From the NCBI GenBank assembly GCA_028288445.1, contig JAQBNT010000217.1, positions 1-53,006 on the forward strand: a stretch of 53,006 bases of DNA, read 5' to 3'. Shown one piece after another: positions 40,493-49,302 of this stretch. Under the pieces are notes generated by a model. It was not told the origin of the DNA. It made no database searches and saw only the letters and a program-made list of their open reading frames with translations. The position numbers and the translations under genes are program-made. The DNA comes from Hymenobacter sp. GTDB taxonomy: Bacteria > Bacteroidota > Bacteroidia > Cytophagales > Hymenobacteraceae. Position 1 is the first letter of the stretch. Each line of letters begins with the position of its first letter.

Positions 40493-43400
40493 ATGGCGGA
40501 AGCAACCCCGAAACGGCTACAACAGGCGGCCAAAGACCTGAATATTGGAATGGACAGGGTGGTAGAAGCCCTGGCCAAGAAAGGTATACAAGTAGAGAAC
40601 AAGCCGACCACGAAACTCACCGGTGAGCAAGTGGCCTCGCTGGAGAAGGAATTCGCGGCCTCTGCCCACGACCGTCAAGAAGCCCAGAAAGTCATTCAGG
40701 CCAAGCGCCAGAGCGACCTCGACGCGGCTCCGAAACCTGCTGCCCCAGCCACGCGCCACCACGCGCCGGCGGCTACGCCTGCGCCGGCTCCTAAGCCAGT
40801 AGCGCCGGTTGTGCCCGTTGTTGCCGCCCCAGTGGCTGCTGCGCCGGCCCCGGCTGCTCCCGAAGCGCCGGCAGCACCAGTTGCCGCCGCTCCGGCCCCC
40901 ACGCCTGCTCCCGAAGTACCTAGCGTGCCCGGCCTTAAAGTGATGGGTAAAATCGAGCTGGACAGCAAAGGCCGTGTGGTTCCGCCCCGGCCAGCTACTC
41001 CGGCTCCTGCCCCGGTAGCTGCCGCTCCGGCCCCCACGCCCGCTCCGGCTCCCGTAGCGCCGAAGGTGGAAGCGGCTCCTGCTCCTAAAGTAGAAGCTCC
41101 CGCTGCTCCGGCACCGGTTGCTGCTCCGGCTCCTGTAGCCCAGCCTGTGGCGAAAGCTGAGCCGGCGGCTCCGGCTCCCGTGGCAGCTGCTCCGGCCGCG
41201 CCCGTTGCGCCAGTGGCTCCTCCCGTTGCTCCCGCTCCCGTCGCTGCTGCTCCGGCCGCCCCGGCTGAGCCGACGGCAACGCCTGAAGATACCAGCACTA
41301 TCGTAGCCAAGTCGGACACGCTGAAAGGTTTGACCGTACTCGGCAAGATTGACTTGTCGTCCATCAACAACGACCGGCGTGGGCCGGGTGGCCGTGGCCC
41401 CCGCCCCATTGCTTCGTCGGATGTGAGCAAGCGCGGCCTGCCCGCTGGCCCCGGCCAGAAGAAACGCACGCGCCTGCCTGGCCCTCCCGGCAGCACGACT
41501 TCGCCCCCCAGCCCCGGCTACCAAGGCAACCGCCCGGCGGGTGCTCCCGGCCAGGGTGGTGGCTACCAGGGCAACCGTCCCAATGGTGGCCCCGGTGGCA
41601 ACCGTCCCGGTGGTCCCCAGCGTCCCGGTCAGAATACGGCTCCCAAACCCAACGCTCCGGCTCTCACTCCCGAACAGGCTGAAAAGCAGATTCAGGAGCA
41701 GATTAAGGCCACGTTGGCCAAGCTCGGCGGCAACAAGGGCGGCAACAATCAGAACCGCGCCAAGTACCGCCGCGACAAGCGCAGCATGCTGGCGGAGGAC
41801 CGCGAGGCCCTGCGCGCACAGAACGAGCTCGACGCCAAAATCCTCAAGCTCACTGAATTCATCTCGGCCAATGACTTGGCTTCGCTGATGGACGTGAACG
41901 TGAACGAGGTTATCAAGGTGTGCTTGGGCATGGGCATGTTCGTATCCATCAACCAGCGCCTCGATGCCGAAGCCATTACCGTGATTGCCGATGAATTCGG
42001 CTTTGACGTGGAATTCCTGTCGGCTGAAGAGGAGGAGATTGATGTAGACGCTGGCGATGCCGAGGAGGATTTGGTGCATCGTGCACCTATCGTCACCATC
42101 ATGGGCCACGTCGACCACGGCAAAACGTCGCTGCTTGACTACATCCGCGATGCGAGTGTGGCCAAAGGCGAAGCCGGTGGTATCACGCAGCACATTGGTG
42201 CCTACGAGGTGCGGACCAAATCGGGCCAGCCCATTACGTTCCTTGATACGCCTGGCCACGAAGCCTTTACGGCCATGCGTGCCCGTGGTGCCAAGGTGAC
42301 GGACATTGCCATCATCGTGGTAGCCGCCGACGACTCGGTAATGCCGCAGACAAAGGAAGCCATCAACCACGCGCAAGCAGCTGGGGTGCCGATTATCATC
42401 GCCCTCAACAAGATTGATAAGCCTACCGCCAACCCCGAGAAAATCCGCGAGGAGCTTTCCCAGATTAACATTCTGGTGGAAGAGTGGGGCGGCAAATACC
42501 AGAGCCAAGAGGTTTCGGCTAAATCGGGACTTGGTATTGAAGAGTTGCTGGAAAAGGTGTTGCTGGAGGCCGAATTGCTCGACCTGAAAGCCAACCCCGA
42601 CCGTGGTGCCATCGGTACTGTGATTGAAGCTTCGTTGGACAAAGGCCGTGGCTACGTGACCACCGTGCTGGTGCAAACCGGCACGCTGAACGTAGGCGAC
42701 ATCATCCTCGCTGGCCCGCACTTCGGCCGCGTGAAGGCCATGACGGACCACCGCGGTAAGAAAATGAAGTCGGCCCCGCCCGCTACGCCGGTGCAGGTGC
42801 TAGGCCTGACCGGTGCCCCGCAGGCCGGCGACCGCATCCAGGTAATGGAGACGGAGCGCGAAGCCCGCGAAATCGCAACTCAGCGCCTGCAACTGGCTCG
42901 TGAGCAAACCATCCGCACCAAGAAGCACATCACGCTGGATGAAATCGGCCGCCGCCTAGCTATCGGTTCGTTCAAGGAACTCAACATCCTGGTGAAGGGC
43001 GACGTGGACGGCTCGGTGGAAGCGCTTTCCGACTCCTTGCTCAAACTGAGCACGCCGGAAGTGAAGGTGAACATCCTCTCGAAAGGGGTGGGTGCCATCT
43101 CAGAAAGCGACGTGCTGCTGGCTTCGGCTTCCGATGCCATCATCATCGGCTTCCAGGTGCGGCCTTCGCAGAGTGCCCGCAAGCTGGCGGAGAACGAGCA
43201 GATTGACATTCGCCTGTACTCCATCATTTACAACGCCATCAACGAGGTGAAGGATGCCATGGAAGGCATGCTGGCCCCGACGGTGCAGGAAGTGGTGACG
43301 GCCAACGCCGAAGTACGGATGGTATTCAACATCACCAAAGTCGGCACTATTGCCGGCTGTATGATGACGGAAGGCACCCTGACCCGCAAAACCAAGGTGC

Positions 43401-43585
43401 GTGTGGTTCGCAACGGCATCGTGATGTACACCGGCGACATTCAGGACCTCAAGCGTTTCAAAGACGACGTGAGCGAAGTGCGCCAGGGTTACGAATGTGG
43501 TATCTCCATCAAAGGCTTTAACGAGCTGATTGAAGGTGACAACATCGAAGGCTTTGAAGAAAAGGAAATCAAGCGTACGCTGTAA
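40493..43585 (+). CDS. infB: Translation initiation factor IF-2
   Basis: IF-2 is the GTPase that brings fMet-tRNA to the 30S subunit. The 1030-residue protein has an N-terminal IF2N helical part ([16 protein letters not shown]), then an Ala/Pro-rich low-complexity region of about 220 residues (about 75-265, many PAPVAAAP repeats) and a Gly/Pro/Asn-rich part (about 295-400, [14 protein letters not shown]). The GTPase domain is complete: G1 GHVDHGKT near 537-544, G3 DTPGHEAF and G4 NKID. The C-terminal domains and [18 protein letters not shown] are also present. A strong terminator follows. Confidence 0.97.
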   Translation: MAEATPKRLQQAAKDLNIGMDRVVEALAKKGIQVENKPTTKLTGEQVASLEKEFAASAHDRQEAQKVIQAKRQSDLDAAPKPAAPATRHHAPAATPAPAPKPVAPVVPVVAAPVAAAPAPAAPEAPAAPVAAAPAPTPAPEVPSVPGLKVMGKIELDSKGRVVPPRPATPAPAPVAAAPAPTPAPAPVAPKVEAAPAPKVEAPAAPAPVAAPAPVAQPVAKAEPAAPAPVAAAPAAPVAPVAPPVAPAPVAAAPAAPAEPTATPEDTSTIVAKSDTLKGLTVLGKIDLSSINNDRRGPGGRGPRPIASSDVSKRGLPAGPGQKKRTRLPGPPGSTTSPPSPGYQGNRPAGAPGQGGGYQGNRPNGGPGGNRPGGPQRPGQNTAPKPNAPALTPEQAEKQIQEQIKATLAKLGGNKGGNNQNRAKYRRDKRSMLAEDREALRAQNELDAKILKLTEFISANDLASLMDVNVNEVIKVCLGMGMFVSINQRLDAEAITVIADEFGFDVEFLSAEEEEIDVDAGDAEEDLVHRAPIVTIMGHVDHGKTSLLDYIRDASVAKGEAGGITQHIGAYEVRTKSGQPITFLDTPGHEAFTAMRARGAKVTDIAIIVVAADDSVMPQTKEAINHAQAAGVPIIIALNKIDKPTANPEKIREELSQINILVEEWGGKYQSQEVSAKSGLGIEELLEKVLLEAELLDLKANPDRGAIGTVIEASLDKGRGYVTTVLVQTGTLNVGDIILAGPHFGRVKAMTDHRGKKMKSAPPATPVQVLGLTGAPQAGDRIQVMETEREAREIATQRLQLAREQTIRTKKHITLDEIGRRLAIGSFKELNILVKGDVDGSVEALSDSLLKLSTPEVKVNILSKGVGAISESDVLLASASDAIIIGFQVRPSQSARKLAENEQIDIRLYSIIYNAINEVKDAMEGMLAPTVQEVVTANAEVRMVFNITKVGTIAGCMMTEGTLTRKTKVRVVRNGIVMYTGDIQDLKRFKDDVSEVRQGYECGISIKGFNELIEGDNIEGFEEKEIKRTL

Positions 43586-43609
43586 GGCGAACGCAACCTG
43601 CGAAGGTGA

Positions 43610-43645
43610 AAAAGCCCCGGCTGCATTGTGCAGCCGGGGCTTTAT
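43610..43645 (+). terminator. Intrinsic terminator after infB
   Basis: A perfect 15-bp stem, AAAGCCCCGGCTGCA with TGCAGCCGGGGCTTT, with a 3-nt loop and a short T-run. It lies 24 nt after the infB stop codon. Confidence 0.9.
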
Positions 43646-43733
43646 CTTGAAGTAGCATTTTCAATTCGACACCGGCCGGTTGTATTTAAAAGGAATGGTT
43701 GGCAGCGAGCCAGTAGTAGCTTAGAGATGAAAA

Positions 43734-43765
43734 AAAGCCCCAACTGCGTGAGCAGCCGGGGCTTT
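43734..43765 (-). terminator. Terminator for the secreted basic protein gene
   Basis: AAAGCCCCAACTGC with GCAGCCGGGGCTTT (two mismatches) and a T7 run on the minus strand. Its arms are a degraded version of the infB terminator 100 bp to the left. Confidence 0.7.
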
Positions 43766-43784
43766 CAGTTGTCATAACTACTTC

Positions 43785-44234
43785 TTAGAAGAAGAGGAAT
43801 TTGTGTTGACCCTTGTGCTTGTGTACCAATGGCTTGCCAGCGGGGTTGGAGCTGCCTGGGGTATGGCCCGTGCCGCGCTTGCTCACGTAGCCGGGCTTAC
43901 CGGGCTGGGTCTTGAACTTGCGAACCATGAAGCCGTTGCCGCTACGGTTAGAGTCGAACTGGCGCTCAGGGCCGTGAGCACCGAAACTGGTGTTGCCGGT
44001 GCGGGCTTCGAGCAGTTCCATTTGCTGGTCGCGCTTCACTTCGTCGGGCGTCATGGCGGCGCGGCGCTGGTTGCGGGCCAACTCCTGGGCGTTGTTGGCA
44101 GAGGTGACGCGGGCTCCTTCTTCGCTGGTGGCTTTGCCGGGCATAGGGAATGCAGGCCCGGTCTGGGCGTGGGCTACCGAAGCAGCTCCAAAACTCAAGC
44201 CGCCAAGAAGTGCGGCAACAAACAATACTTTCAT
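43785..44234 (-). CDS. Small secreted basic protein
   Basis: The 149-residue protein starts with a signal peptide (VLFVAALLGGLSFGAASVAHA, residues about 3-23, cut after AHA). The mature part is Gln/Asn/Arg-rich and highly charged at first (AQELARNQRRAAMTPDEVKRDQQMEL) and then Gly/Lys-rich and basic (VRKFKTQPGKPGYVSKRGTG, KPLVHKHKGQHKFLFF), ending in aromatic residues. I recognise no family. Its C-terminal HKHKGQHK stretch is the most notable feature and could bind metal or polyanions, which is speculation. I chose the Met at 44234, the one that starts the signal peptide. Confidence 0.6.
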   Translation of the reverse strand: MKVLFVAALLGGLSFGAASVAHAQTGPAFPMPGKATSEEGARVTSANNAQELARNQRRAAMTPDEVKRDQQMELLEARTGNTSFGAHGPERQFDSNRSGNGFMVRKFKTQPGKPGYVSKRGTGHTPGSSNPAGKPLVHKHKGQHKFLFF

Positions 44235-44411
44235 AGGGCGCAATGGGGGTGAGGGGAGCTGGATAGCGGCCTAACGATTGAGAGAAGTGGGTGGTTCAAT
44301 GCGGGTATCCAAAAGGAGGGCCAGCGGCGTTAGGTTGCCCCTAAGTTCGCAACTTATTTTGAATCGACCAATTAACTGGCCTGAATAAAACGACTGGTTG
44401 AAGCAAAAAGG

Positions 44412-44451
44412 AAAAAACCGTGGCCTGCCACTCGGCAAACCACGGTTTTTT
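44412..44451 (-). terminator. Intrinsic terminator after mscL
   Basis: A perfect 12-bp stem AAAAAACCGTGG with CCACGGTTTTTT and a 16-nt loop; the T-run of the minus strand is at its left edge. It lies 22 bp beyond the mscL stop. Confidence 0.85.
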
Positions 44452-44473
44452 CTGGTTGAACGGAATAGGAGGC

Positions 44474-44902
44474 TTAAGCGCGGCCGGCGCGCAGCGAATC
44501 TCGGATTTCGGCCAGCAGGAGTTGGTCTTTGGTGAGAACGGGCTCGGCAGCCACCACTACTTCGGTGGGTTTCTTGAAGCGGTTGGCGAGCTTTACTACC
44601 CAGAAAATGACGAAGGCGATGATGAGGAAGTAGATGATGGCGTTGATGAAGTTGCCGTAGGCAATGGTGGCGGCTTTGGCATCCTGGGCGGCTTTCAGGG
44701 TGTCGTAGTGCTTGCCATCGAGGGTAAAGAACTTCTCATTGAAGTTGATGCCACTGGTGAACACGCTCAGGATGGGCATGATGATGTCGTCGGTAAGCGA
44801 GGACACGATTTTGCCGAACGCGCCGCCAATGATGACGCCGACTGCTAGGTCGAGTACGTTGCCTTTGGAGATAAACTCCTTGAATTCGGAAACAAATCCC
44901 AT
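44474..44902 (-). CDS. mscL: Large-conductance mechanosensitive channel
   Basis: MscL opens under membrane tension to release solutes after osmotic downshock. The 142-residue protein has the N-terminal amphipathic helix (FVSEFKEFISKGN), TM1 (LDLAVGVIIGGAFGKIVSSL), a periplasmic loop, TM2 (AIIYFLIIAFVIFWVVKLAN) and a basic cytosolic bundle (LTKDQLLLAEIRDSL). It is alone in its transcription unit, with a terminator after it. Confidence 0.95.
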   Translation of the reverse strand: MGFVSEFKEFISKGNVLDLAVGVIIGGAFGKIVSSLTDDIIMPILSVFTSGINFNEKFFTLDGKHYDTLKAAQDAKAATIAYGNFINAIIYFLIIAFVIFWVVKLANRFKKPTEVVVAAEPVLTKDQLLLAEIRDSLRAGRA

Positions 44903-45099
44903 TGTAGTAAGGGGTTAAGAAGTGAGGAGATAGTAGGGTGCGGCGCTAAAGCTAATGATTTAAAAGCAAATAGCTATACCTGATTGCCGGTGCAAAACTG
45001 GTTGGTTTTGTCTTAGGCCGGCCGGTGGTTTCGTTGAGGCAAGCTGCCAAGGCGGCGAACCGGGGAATTAACCCGACCGGCACGGGGCGGCGCGTGTCC

Positions 45100-45107
45100 T
45101 ATCTTTG
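45100..45107 (+). promoter_or_regulatory. TAnnTTTG -7 element, enoyl-CoA hydratase gene
   Basis: TATCTTTG 37 nt before the ATG at 45145. Confidence 0.5.
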
Positions 45108-45144
45108 GCGCTGCCAACCGCATCTCGGGGCTTACTCTCTGCTT

Positions 45145-45936
45145 ATGTCTGCTTCTTTCGAAAACCTGCTCTACGACCTGGATGCCGCTAGTGGCATCCT
45201 CACCATCACCATCAACCGGCCCACCAAGCTCAACGCGCTGAATGCCGCTACGATAGCCGACATCGACGCGGCCGTGCAACAAGCGCTGGCCGAGCCTCAG
45301 GTACGCGGCATTATCCTGACGGGTAGCGGCGAGAAGGCTTTCGTGGCCGGCGCGGACATCGCGGAGCTGGCGGCCCTCACACCCGAGCGGGCTGGCCGGG
45401 CCTCTTTGGCGGGGCAGGAGGCGTTTGCCCGCATTGAGGCGAGCACCAAGCCGGTAGTGGCGGGCGTGAACGGCTTTGCGCTGGGCGGTGGCTGTGAACT
45501 GGCCATGGCCTGCCACATGCGCGTGGCTTCGGACAATGCCCGTTTTGGGCAGCCGGAGGTGAATTTGGGTCTGCCTCCCGGCTACGGCGGCACCCAGCGC
45601 CTGCCGCAACTCATCGGCAAGGGCAAAGCCATTGAGTTGCTGCTGACGGCTGATATGGTGAAAGCCGATGAGGCGCTGCGACTGGGCTTGGTGAACCACG
45701 TGGTGCCGCAGGCCGAGCTGCTGCCGTTCTGCACGCAGTTGCTGACCAAGATTTTGGGCAAGGCCCCACTGGCCGTGGGTTTGGTGCTGGACTGCGTGAA
45801 CGCGCACTACGCCAAAGGTGCCGATGGCTACGAAACCGAAGCCCAGGCTTTTGAACGCGCCTTCGAGAGCGAGGATTTCAAGGAAGGCACCACGGCCTTT
45901 GTGGAGAAGCGGCCGGCGGTGTTCACGGGTAAATAA
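45145..45936 (+). CDS. Enoyl-CoA hydratase/isomerase (crotonase family)
   Basis: The 263-residue protein has the crotonase signature: oxyanion-hole segments KAFVAGADIAEL and NGFALGGGCELAMACHMRVAS, and the catalytic Glu region FGQPEVNLGLPPGYGGTQRL. It should hydrate enoyl-CoA esters in beta-oxidation or related pathways. No other fatty-acid gene is adjacent. I chose the Met at 45145 (MSASFENLLYD); the frame stays open to 45025 but the extra part includes the promoter element. A family C repeat starts 10 bp after its stop codon. Confidence 0.9.
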   Translation: MSASFENLLYDLDAASGILTITINRPTKLNALNAATIADIDAAVQQALAEPQVRGIILTGSGEKAFVAGADIAELAALTPERAGRASLAGQEAFARIEASTKPVVAGVNGFALGGGCELAMACHMRVASDNARFGQPEVNLGLPPGYGGTQRLPQLIGKGKAIELLLTADMVKADEALRLGLVNHVVPQAELLPFCTQLLTKILGKAPLAVGLVLDCVNAHYAKGADGYETEAQAFERAFESEDFKEGTTAFVEKRPAVFTGK

Positions 45937-45946
45937 GCTTTCTGTC

Positions 45947-46028
45947 AATGAGGAATGGGGAATGAGGAATGAAGAATTGACCAGGCGTCTTTTTTCAATT
46001 CCTCATTCTTCATTCCTCATTCTTCATT
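45947..46028. repeat. Family C inverted repeat
   Basis: Arms 45947-45980 and 45995-46028 are reverse complements with a few mismatches around a short loop; both are built from GAGGAATG/GAAGAATG units. It ends 8 bp before the flippase start codon. Confidence 0.85.
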
Positions 46029-46036
46029 AGAAAAGA

Positions 46037-47548
46037 ATGAGTGTAGCTAAAAGATTAGCCTCCCAGACGGCCGTGTATGGCGTGAGCAGCATTGTGGGCC
46101 GGGTGCTCACGTACTTGCTCGTGCCGATATATACAGGGGCATTTGCGGCGGCGGAGTACGGAGTGGTGACGGGGCTGTATGCCTACGTGTCGTTTCTGAA
46201 CGTGGTGTTTACCTATGGCATGGAAACCACGTTTTTCCGTTTTGCCAACCGGGCGGGCAATGACCGAAAGGAGCTGTACGACCGGGTGCTCAGTCTGATT
46301 TTCGTAAGCACAGCCGGACTCACGGTGCTGCTGATGCTGCTGGCACGCCCGCTGCTGAATTTGCTGGAAATCCCACCCGGGCACGAGCAATACGCGGTGT
46401 GGGTAGCCCTGATTCTGGGCCTGGATGCGCTCACGGCCATTCCGTTTGCGCGGCTGCGGCTGGAGAATAAGGCGCGCAAGTTTGCCGGCATTAAGCTGGC
46501 CGGCATCATCGCCAACGTGGCGCTGAACCTGTTTTTTATCGTGCTCTGCCCGGCGGTGATGAGCGGCAAGTTGCTGACCTTTTTGCAGCCGCTGGTGGCG
46601 CGGGTGTACGACCCCACGGTGGGTGTGGGCTACGTGTTTTTGAGTAACCTGTTTGCCAGCGGCCTCACGCTCCTGCTGCTGGGCCGCGAACTGCTGGATT
46701 TCCGCTTTCGCCTGAACCTGACGTTTCTGCAGCCGCTGCTGGCCTATGCTTTTCCGCTGATGCTAATGGGCTTGGCCGGCATGGTGAACGAGACGCTTGA
46801 CCGCATCCTGCTGCCCAAGTGGCTGCCCGATAATTTCTACCCCGGCCAGAGCAGCCTCACGGCGGTGGGCATTTATGGGGCGTGCTACAAGCTGAGCATC
46901 TTCATGTCGCTGGTCATTCAGGCGTTCCGGTACGCGGCCGAGCCGTTCTTCTTCGCCCAGAGCACAGAGAAGAACTCGCCGGCTACGTTTGCCATGATAT
47001 TGAAGTGGTTTACGCTGTGCTGCGCGGTGATTTTCGTGGGCATTAGCCTGAACGTGGAGGATTTTGGGCGGCTGTTTCTGCGGCGGCCCGAGTACTTGCA
47101 GGGGCTGGTGGTGGTGCCCATTCTGCTGCTGGCCAACCTGTTTCTGGGTGTGTACTACAACCTGTCGGTGTGGTTTAAACTCACCGATAAGACGTACTAC
47201 GGCACCTACATCGGGGCGGGCGGGGCGGTGCTCACCATTGCCCTCAACTTCGTGCTGATTCCGCTGCTGGGCTACCTGGGTTCAGCCATTGCCACGCTGG
47301 CCTGCTATTTTATGATGGCGATTTTGTGCTGGCGGCTGGGCGAGCGGCACTTTCCGGTGCCGTATCCGGCGCTGCGGCTGGGGCTGTGGCTGGTATTTGC
47401 CTCGGGGCTGGTGGCGCTGGGCTGGTGGGTGCAGCCGGAAGGCTGGTGGCTGCGCCACGCTTGGCACGCGGGCCTGACGGTGGCCTTCCTGCTGGCGCTG
47501 TATGCGGTGGAGCGGCCCCGCCCGGCCGTGAGCATTGCCCAAGTGTAG
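46037..47548 (+). CDS. Oligosaccharide flippase family protein
   Basis: The 503-residue protein has about fourteen transmembrane segments and opens with the polysaccharide-synthase pattern VAKRLASQTAVYGVSSIVGRV, LTYLLVPIYTGAFAAAEYG. It should move lipid-linked oligosaccharide or a related lipid precursor across the inner membrane. It is the first gene of a five- or six-gene envelope group on the plus strand: flippase, dut, sugar nucleotidyltransferase, TPR protein, DUF4292 lipoprotein and EnvC-like. The exact substrate is unknown. Confidence 0.85.
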   Translation: MSVAKRLASQTAVYGVSSIVGRVLTYLLVPIYTGAFAAAEYGVVTGLYAYVSFLNVVFTYGMETTFFRFANRAGNDRKELYDRVLSLIFVSTAGLTVLLMLLARPLLNLLEIPPGHEQYAVWVALILGLDALTAIPFARLRLENKARKFAGIKLAGIIANVALNLFFIVLCPAVMSGKLLTFLQPLVARVYDPTVGVGYVFLSNLFASGLTLLLLGRELLDFRFRLNLTFLQPLLAYAFPLMLMGLAGMVNETLDRILLPKWLPDNFYPGQSSLTAVGIYGACYKLSIFMSLVIQAFRYAAEPFFFAQSTEKNSPATFAMILKWFTLCCAVIFVGISLNVEDFGRLFLRRPEYLQGLVVVPILLLANLFLGVYYNLSVWFKLTDKTYYGTYIGAGGAVLTIALNFVLIPLLGYLGSAIATLACYFMMAILCWRLGERHFPVPYPALRLGLWLVFASGLVALGWWVQPEGWWLRHAWHAGLTVAFLLALYAVERPRPAVSIAQV

Positions 47549-47576
47549 TAAAGTTAGAATAGTATAGCGTCAGCTC

Positions 47577-47584
47577 TATCTTTG
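47577..47584 (+). promoter_or_regulatory. TAnnTTTG -7 element, dut
   Basis: TATCTTTG, 21 nt before the chosen dut ATG. Confidence 0.5.
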
Positions 47585-47605
47585 CCCGTTCCCTTACTGC
47601 TGCCC

Positions 47606-48040
47606 ATGCACATTCCTGTTATCAATCACTCGGGCCACCCCCTGCCCGAATACCAGACGCCCCACGCCGCTGGCCTCGACCTGCGTGCCCACCTGCCCGC
47701 CGGCCCCGTCACGCTCGGGCCGCTGGAGCGCCAGCTTATTCCTACCGGCCTAAGCGTGGAAATCCCGGTGGGCTACGAGGCCCAGGTGCGCCCCCGCAGC
47801 GGGTTGGCCGTGAAGCACGGCATCGGTATCGTGAACAGTCCGGGAACGATTGATGCCGATTACCGAGGCGAAATCCGGGTGCTGCTCGTGAATTTATCCA
47901 ACGAGTCGTTCATGGTTAACGACGGTGAACGCATTGCCCAGCTGATAGTTGCCAAACACGAAACCATTGCCTGGCAGCCCGTTGAGACGCTGAGCGTAAC
48001 CCAACGCGGTGCGGGCGGGTATGGAAGTACGGGTGTGTAG
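47606..48040 (+). CDS. dut: dUTP diphosphatase
   Basis: Dut hydrolyses dUTP to dUMP and keeps uracil out of DNA. The 144-residue protein has the five motifs: [46 protein letters not shown] and [12 protein letters not shown] chose the Met at 47606 ([10 protein letters not shown]) over 47582. Its TAG stop codon is the beginning of the inverted repeat at 48037-48130. Confidence 0.95.
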   Translation: MHIPVINHSGHPLPEYQTPHAAGLDLRAHLPAGPVTLGPLERQLIPTGLSVEIPVGYEAQVRPRSGLAVKHGIGIVNSPGTIDADYRGEIRVLLVNLSNESFMVNDGERIAQLIVAKHETIAWQPVETLSVTQRGAGGYGSTGV

Positions 48041-48130
48041 ACGCGAAGCGGTGCTTCGCGGCCTCGCGCCGTTAAAATCGTCAGCACAGTTGGGCTTTGC
48101 GCGGCACTGCGAAGCACCGCTTCGCACTAC
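48037..48130. repeat. Inverted repeat family F (GCGAAGCGGTGCTTCGC)
   Basis: The left arm (48037-48061) and right arm (48104-48130) pair with a few mismatches, and each carries a palindromic GCGAAGCGGTGCTTCGC core. The left arm starts GTAG, which supplies the dut stop codon. Confidence 0.85.
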
Positions 48131-48178
48131 ATTCGCTCTGCACTCCAGAACTAAATAATAAACAACCTTACCACCAAC

Positions 48179-49189
48179 ATGAAAATCATCGTTCCGATGG
48201 CCGGCATGGGCAAGCGCATGCGCCCCCACACCCTCACCGTTCCCAAGCCGCTCATTCCCATCGCCGGCAAGCCCATTGTGCAGCGCCTTGTGGAGGACAT
48301 TGCCAAGGTCTGCGGTGAGCCGGTGGACGAGGTGGCCTTCATCATTGGCCGCTTTGGGGCTGAGGTGGAGAAAAACCTGGTAAAAATTGCTGAGTCGGTG
48401 GGCGCCAAAGGCACCATTGTGTATCAGGATGAGCCGCTGGGTACGGCCCACGCCATTCTGTGCGCCAAGGAGTCGCTGACCGGCCCGGTGGTGGTGGCTT
48501 TCGCTGACACTTTGTTTAAGGCCGATTTTACGCTGGATTCCAGCGTGCCCGGCACCATCTGGGTGCAGAAAGTGGACGACCCCAAGCCCTTCGGCGTGGT
48601 GAAACTCAATGAGCAGGGCCAGATTACGGAGTTTGTGGAGAAGCCGCAGGAGTTCGTGTCGGACCTGGCCATCATCGGCATATACTACTTTCAGGACGGC
48701 GAGTATCTGCGCAGCGAGCTGCAATACCTGCTCGACAACGACATCAAGGATAAAGGCGAGTACCAGCTCACCAACGCCTTGGAAAACATGAAAAACAAGG
48801 GCACCGTTTTCGTGCCTGGCCGTGTGACCGAGTGGCTCGACTGTGGCAACAAGGACGCCACCGTCTTCACCAACCAGCGCTACCTGGAGTACCTGAAAGA
48901 GCGGGGCGAGTCGCTGGTGGCCGAGTCGGCTAAAATCACCAACTCCGTCATTATCGAGCCGGTGTACATCGGCGAGGGTGCTATCATCACCGATTCGGTG
49001 GTGGGGCCGCACGTTTCGCTGGGGGCCAGCGCCAACGTGCGCGACTCGCGCCTGTCGAACTCCATCGTGCAGCAGTCGGCTTCGGTGCTGAACGCGGTTA
49101 TTACCAATTCGATGATTGGCAACTTCGCTACCGTAACCGGCACGCCCGACGACCTAAGCCTCGGCGATTATAACCAGCTGCGGGTGTGA
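48179..49189 (+). CDS. Sugar-phosphate nucleotidyltransferase
   Basis: The 336-residue protein has the nucleotidyltransferase signature MAGMGKRMRPHTLTVPKPLIPIAGKPI (given as MAGMGKRMRPHTL and VPKPLIPIAGKPI), DEPLGTAHAILCA and FADTLFKADF. The C-terminal part is a left-handed beta-helix with hexapeptide-like repeats (SVIIEPVYIGEGAIITDSVV, NSIVQQSASVLNAVI). It activates a sugar-1-phosphate with an NTP for a glycan pathway. The nucleotide and sugar are unknown. It fits the adjacent flippase functionally. Confidence 0.85.
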   Translation: MKIIVPMAGMGKRMRPHTLTVPKPLIPIAGKPIVQRLVEDIAKVCGEPVDEVAFIIGRFGAEVEKNLVKIAESVGAKGTIVYQDEPLGTAHAILCAKESLTGPVVVAFADTLFKADFTLDSSVPGTIWVQKVDDPKPFGVVKLNEQGQITEFVEKPQEFVSDLAIIGIYYFQDGEYLRSELQYLLDNDIKDKGEYQLTNALENMKNKGTVFVPGRVTEWLDCGNKDATVFTNQRYLEYLKERGESLVAESAKITNSVIIEPVYIGEGAIITDSVVGPHVSLGASANVRDSRLSNSIVQQSASVLNAVITNSMIGNFATVTGTPDDLSLGDYNQLRV

Positions 49190-49214
49190 CATTTTAAGTC
49201 CGAAATGCGTTACC

Positions 49215-49255
49215 ACGACGCGGCCTTCTCCCGGGGGCCGCGTCGTTGGCTTTTA
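49215..49255 (+). terminator. Weak hairpin after the nucleotidyltransferase
   Basis: ACGACGCGGCC with GGCCGCGTCGT forms an 11-bp stem (49215-49225 and 49236-49246), followed by TGGCTTTTATT. The T-run is broken, so termination would be partial. Confidence 0.5.
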
Positions 49256-49302
49256 TTCCCCGTAATTTCGTAGGCCGGGCCTCAGGTCCGGTTTTCTTAT
49301 AT

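Noticed and set aside
40517..42751. 744-residue antisense ORF opposite infB
   Set aside because: It is the mirror of the Ala/Pro and Gly/Pro low-complexity regions of IF-2, which has unmistakable domains on the other strand.
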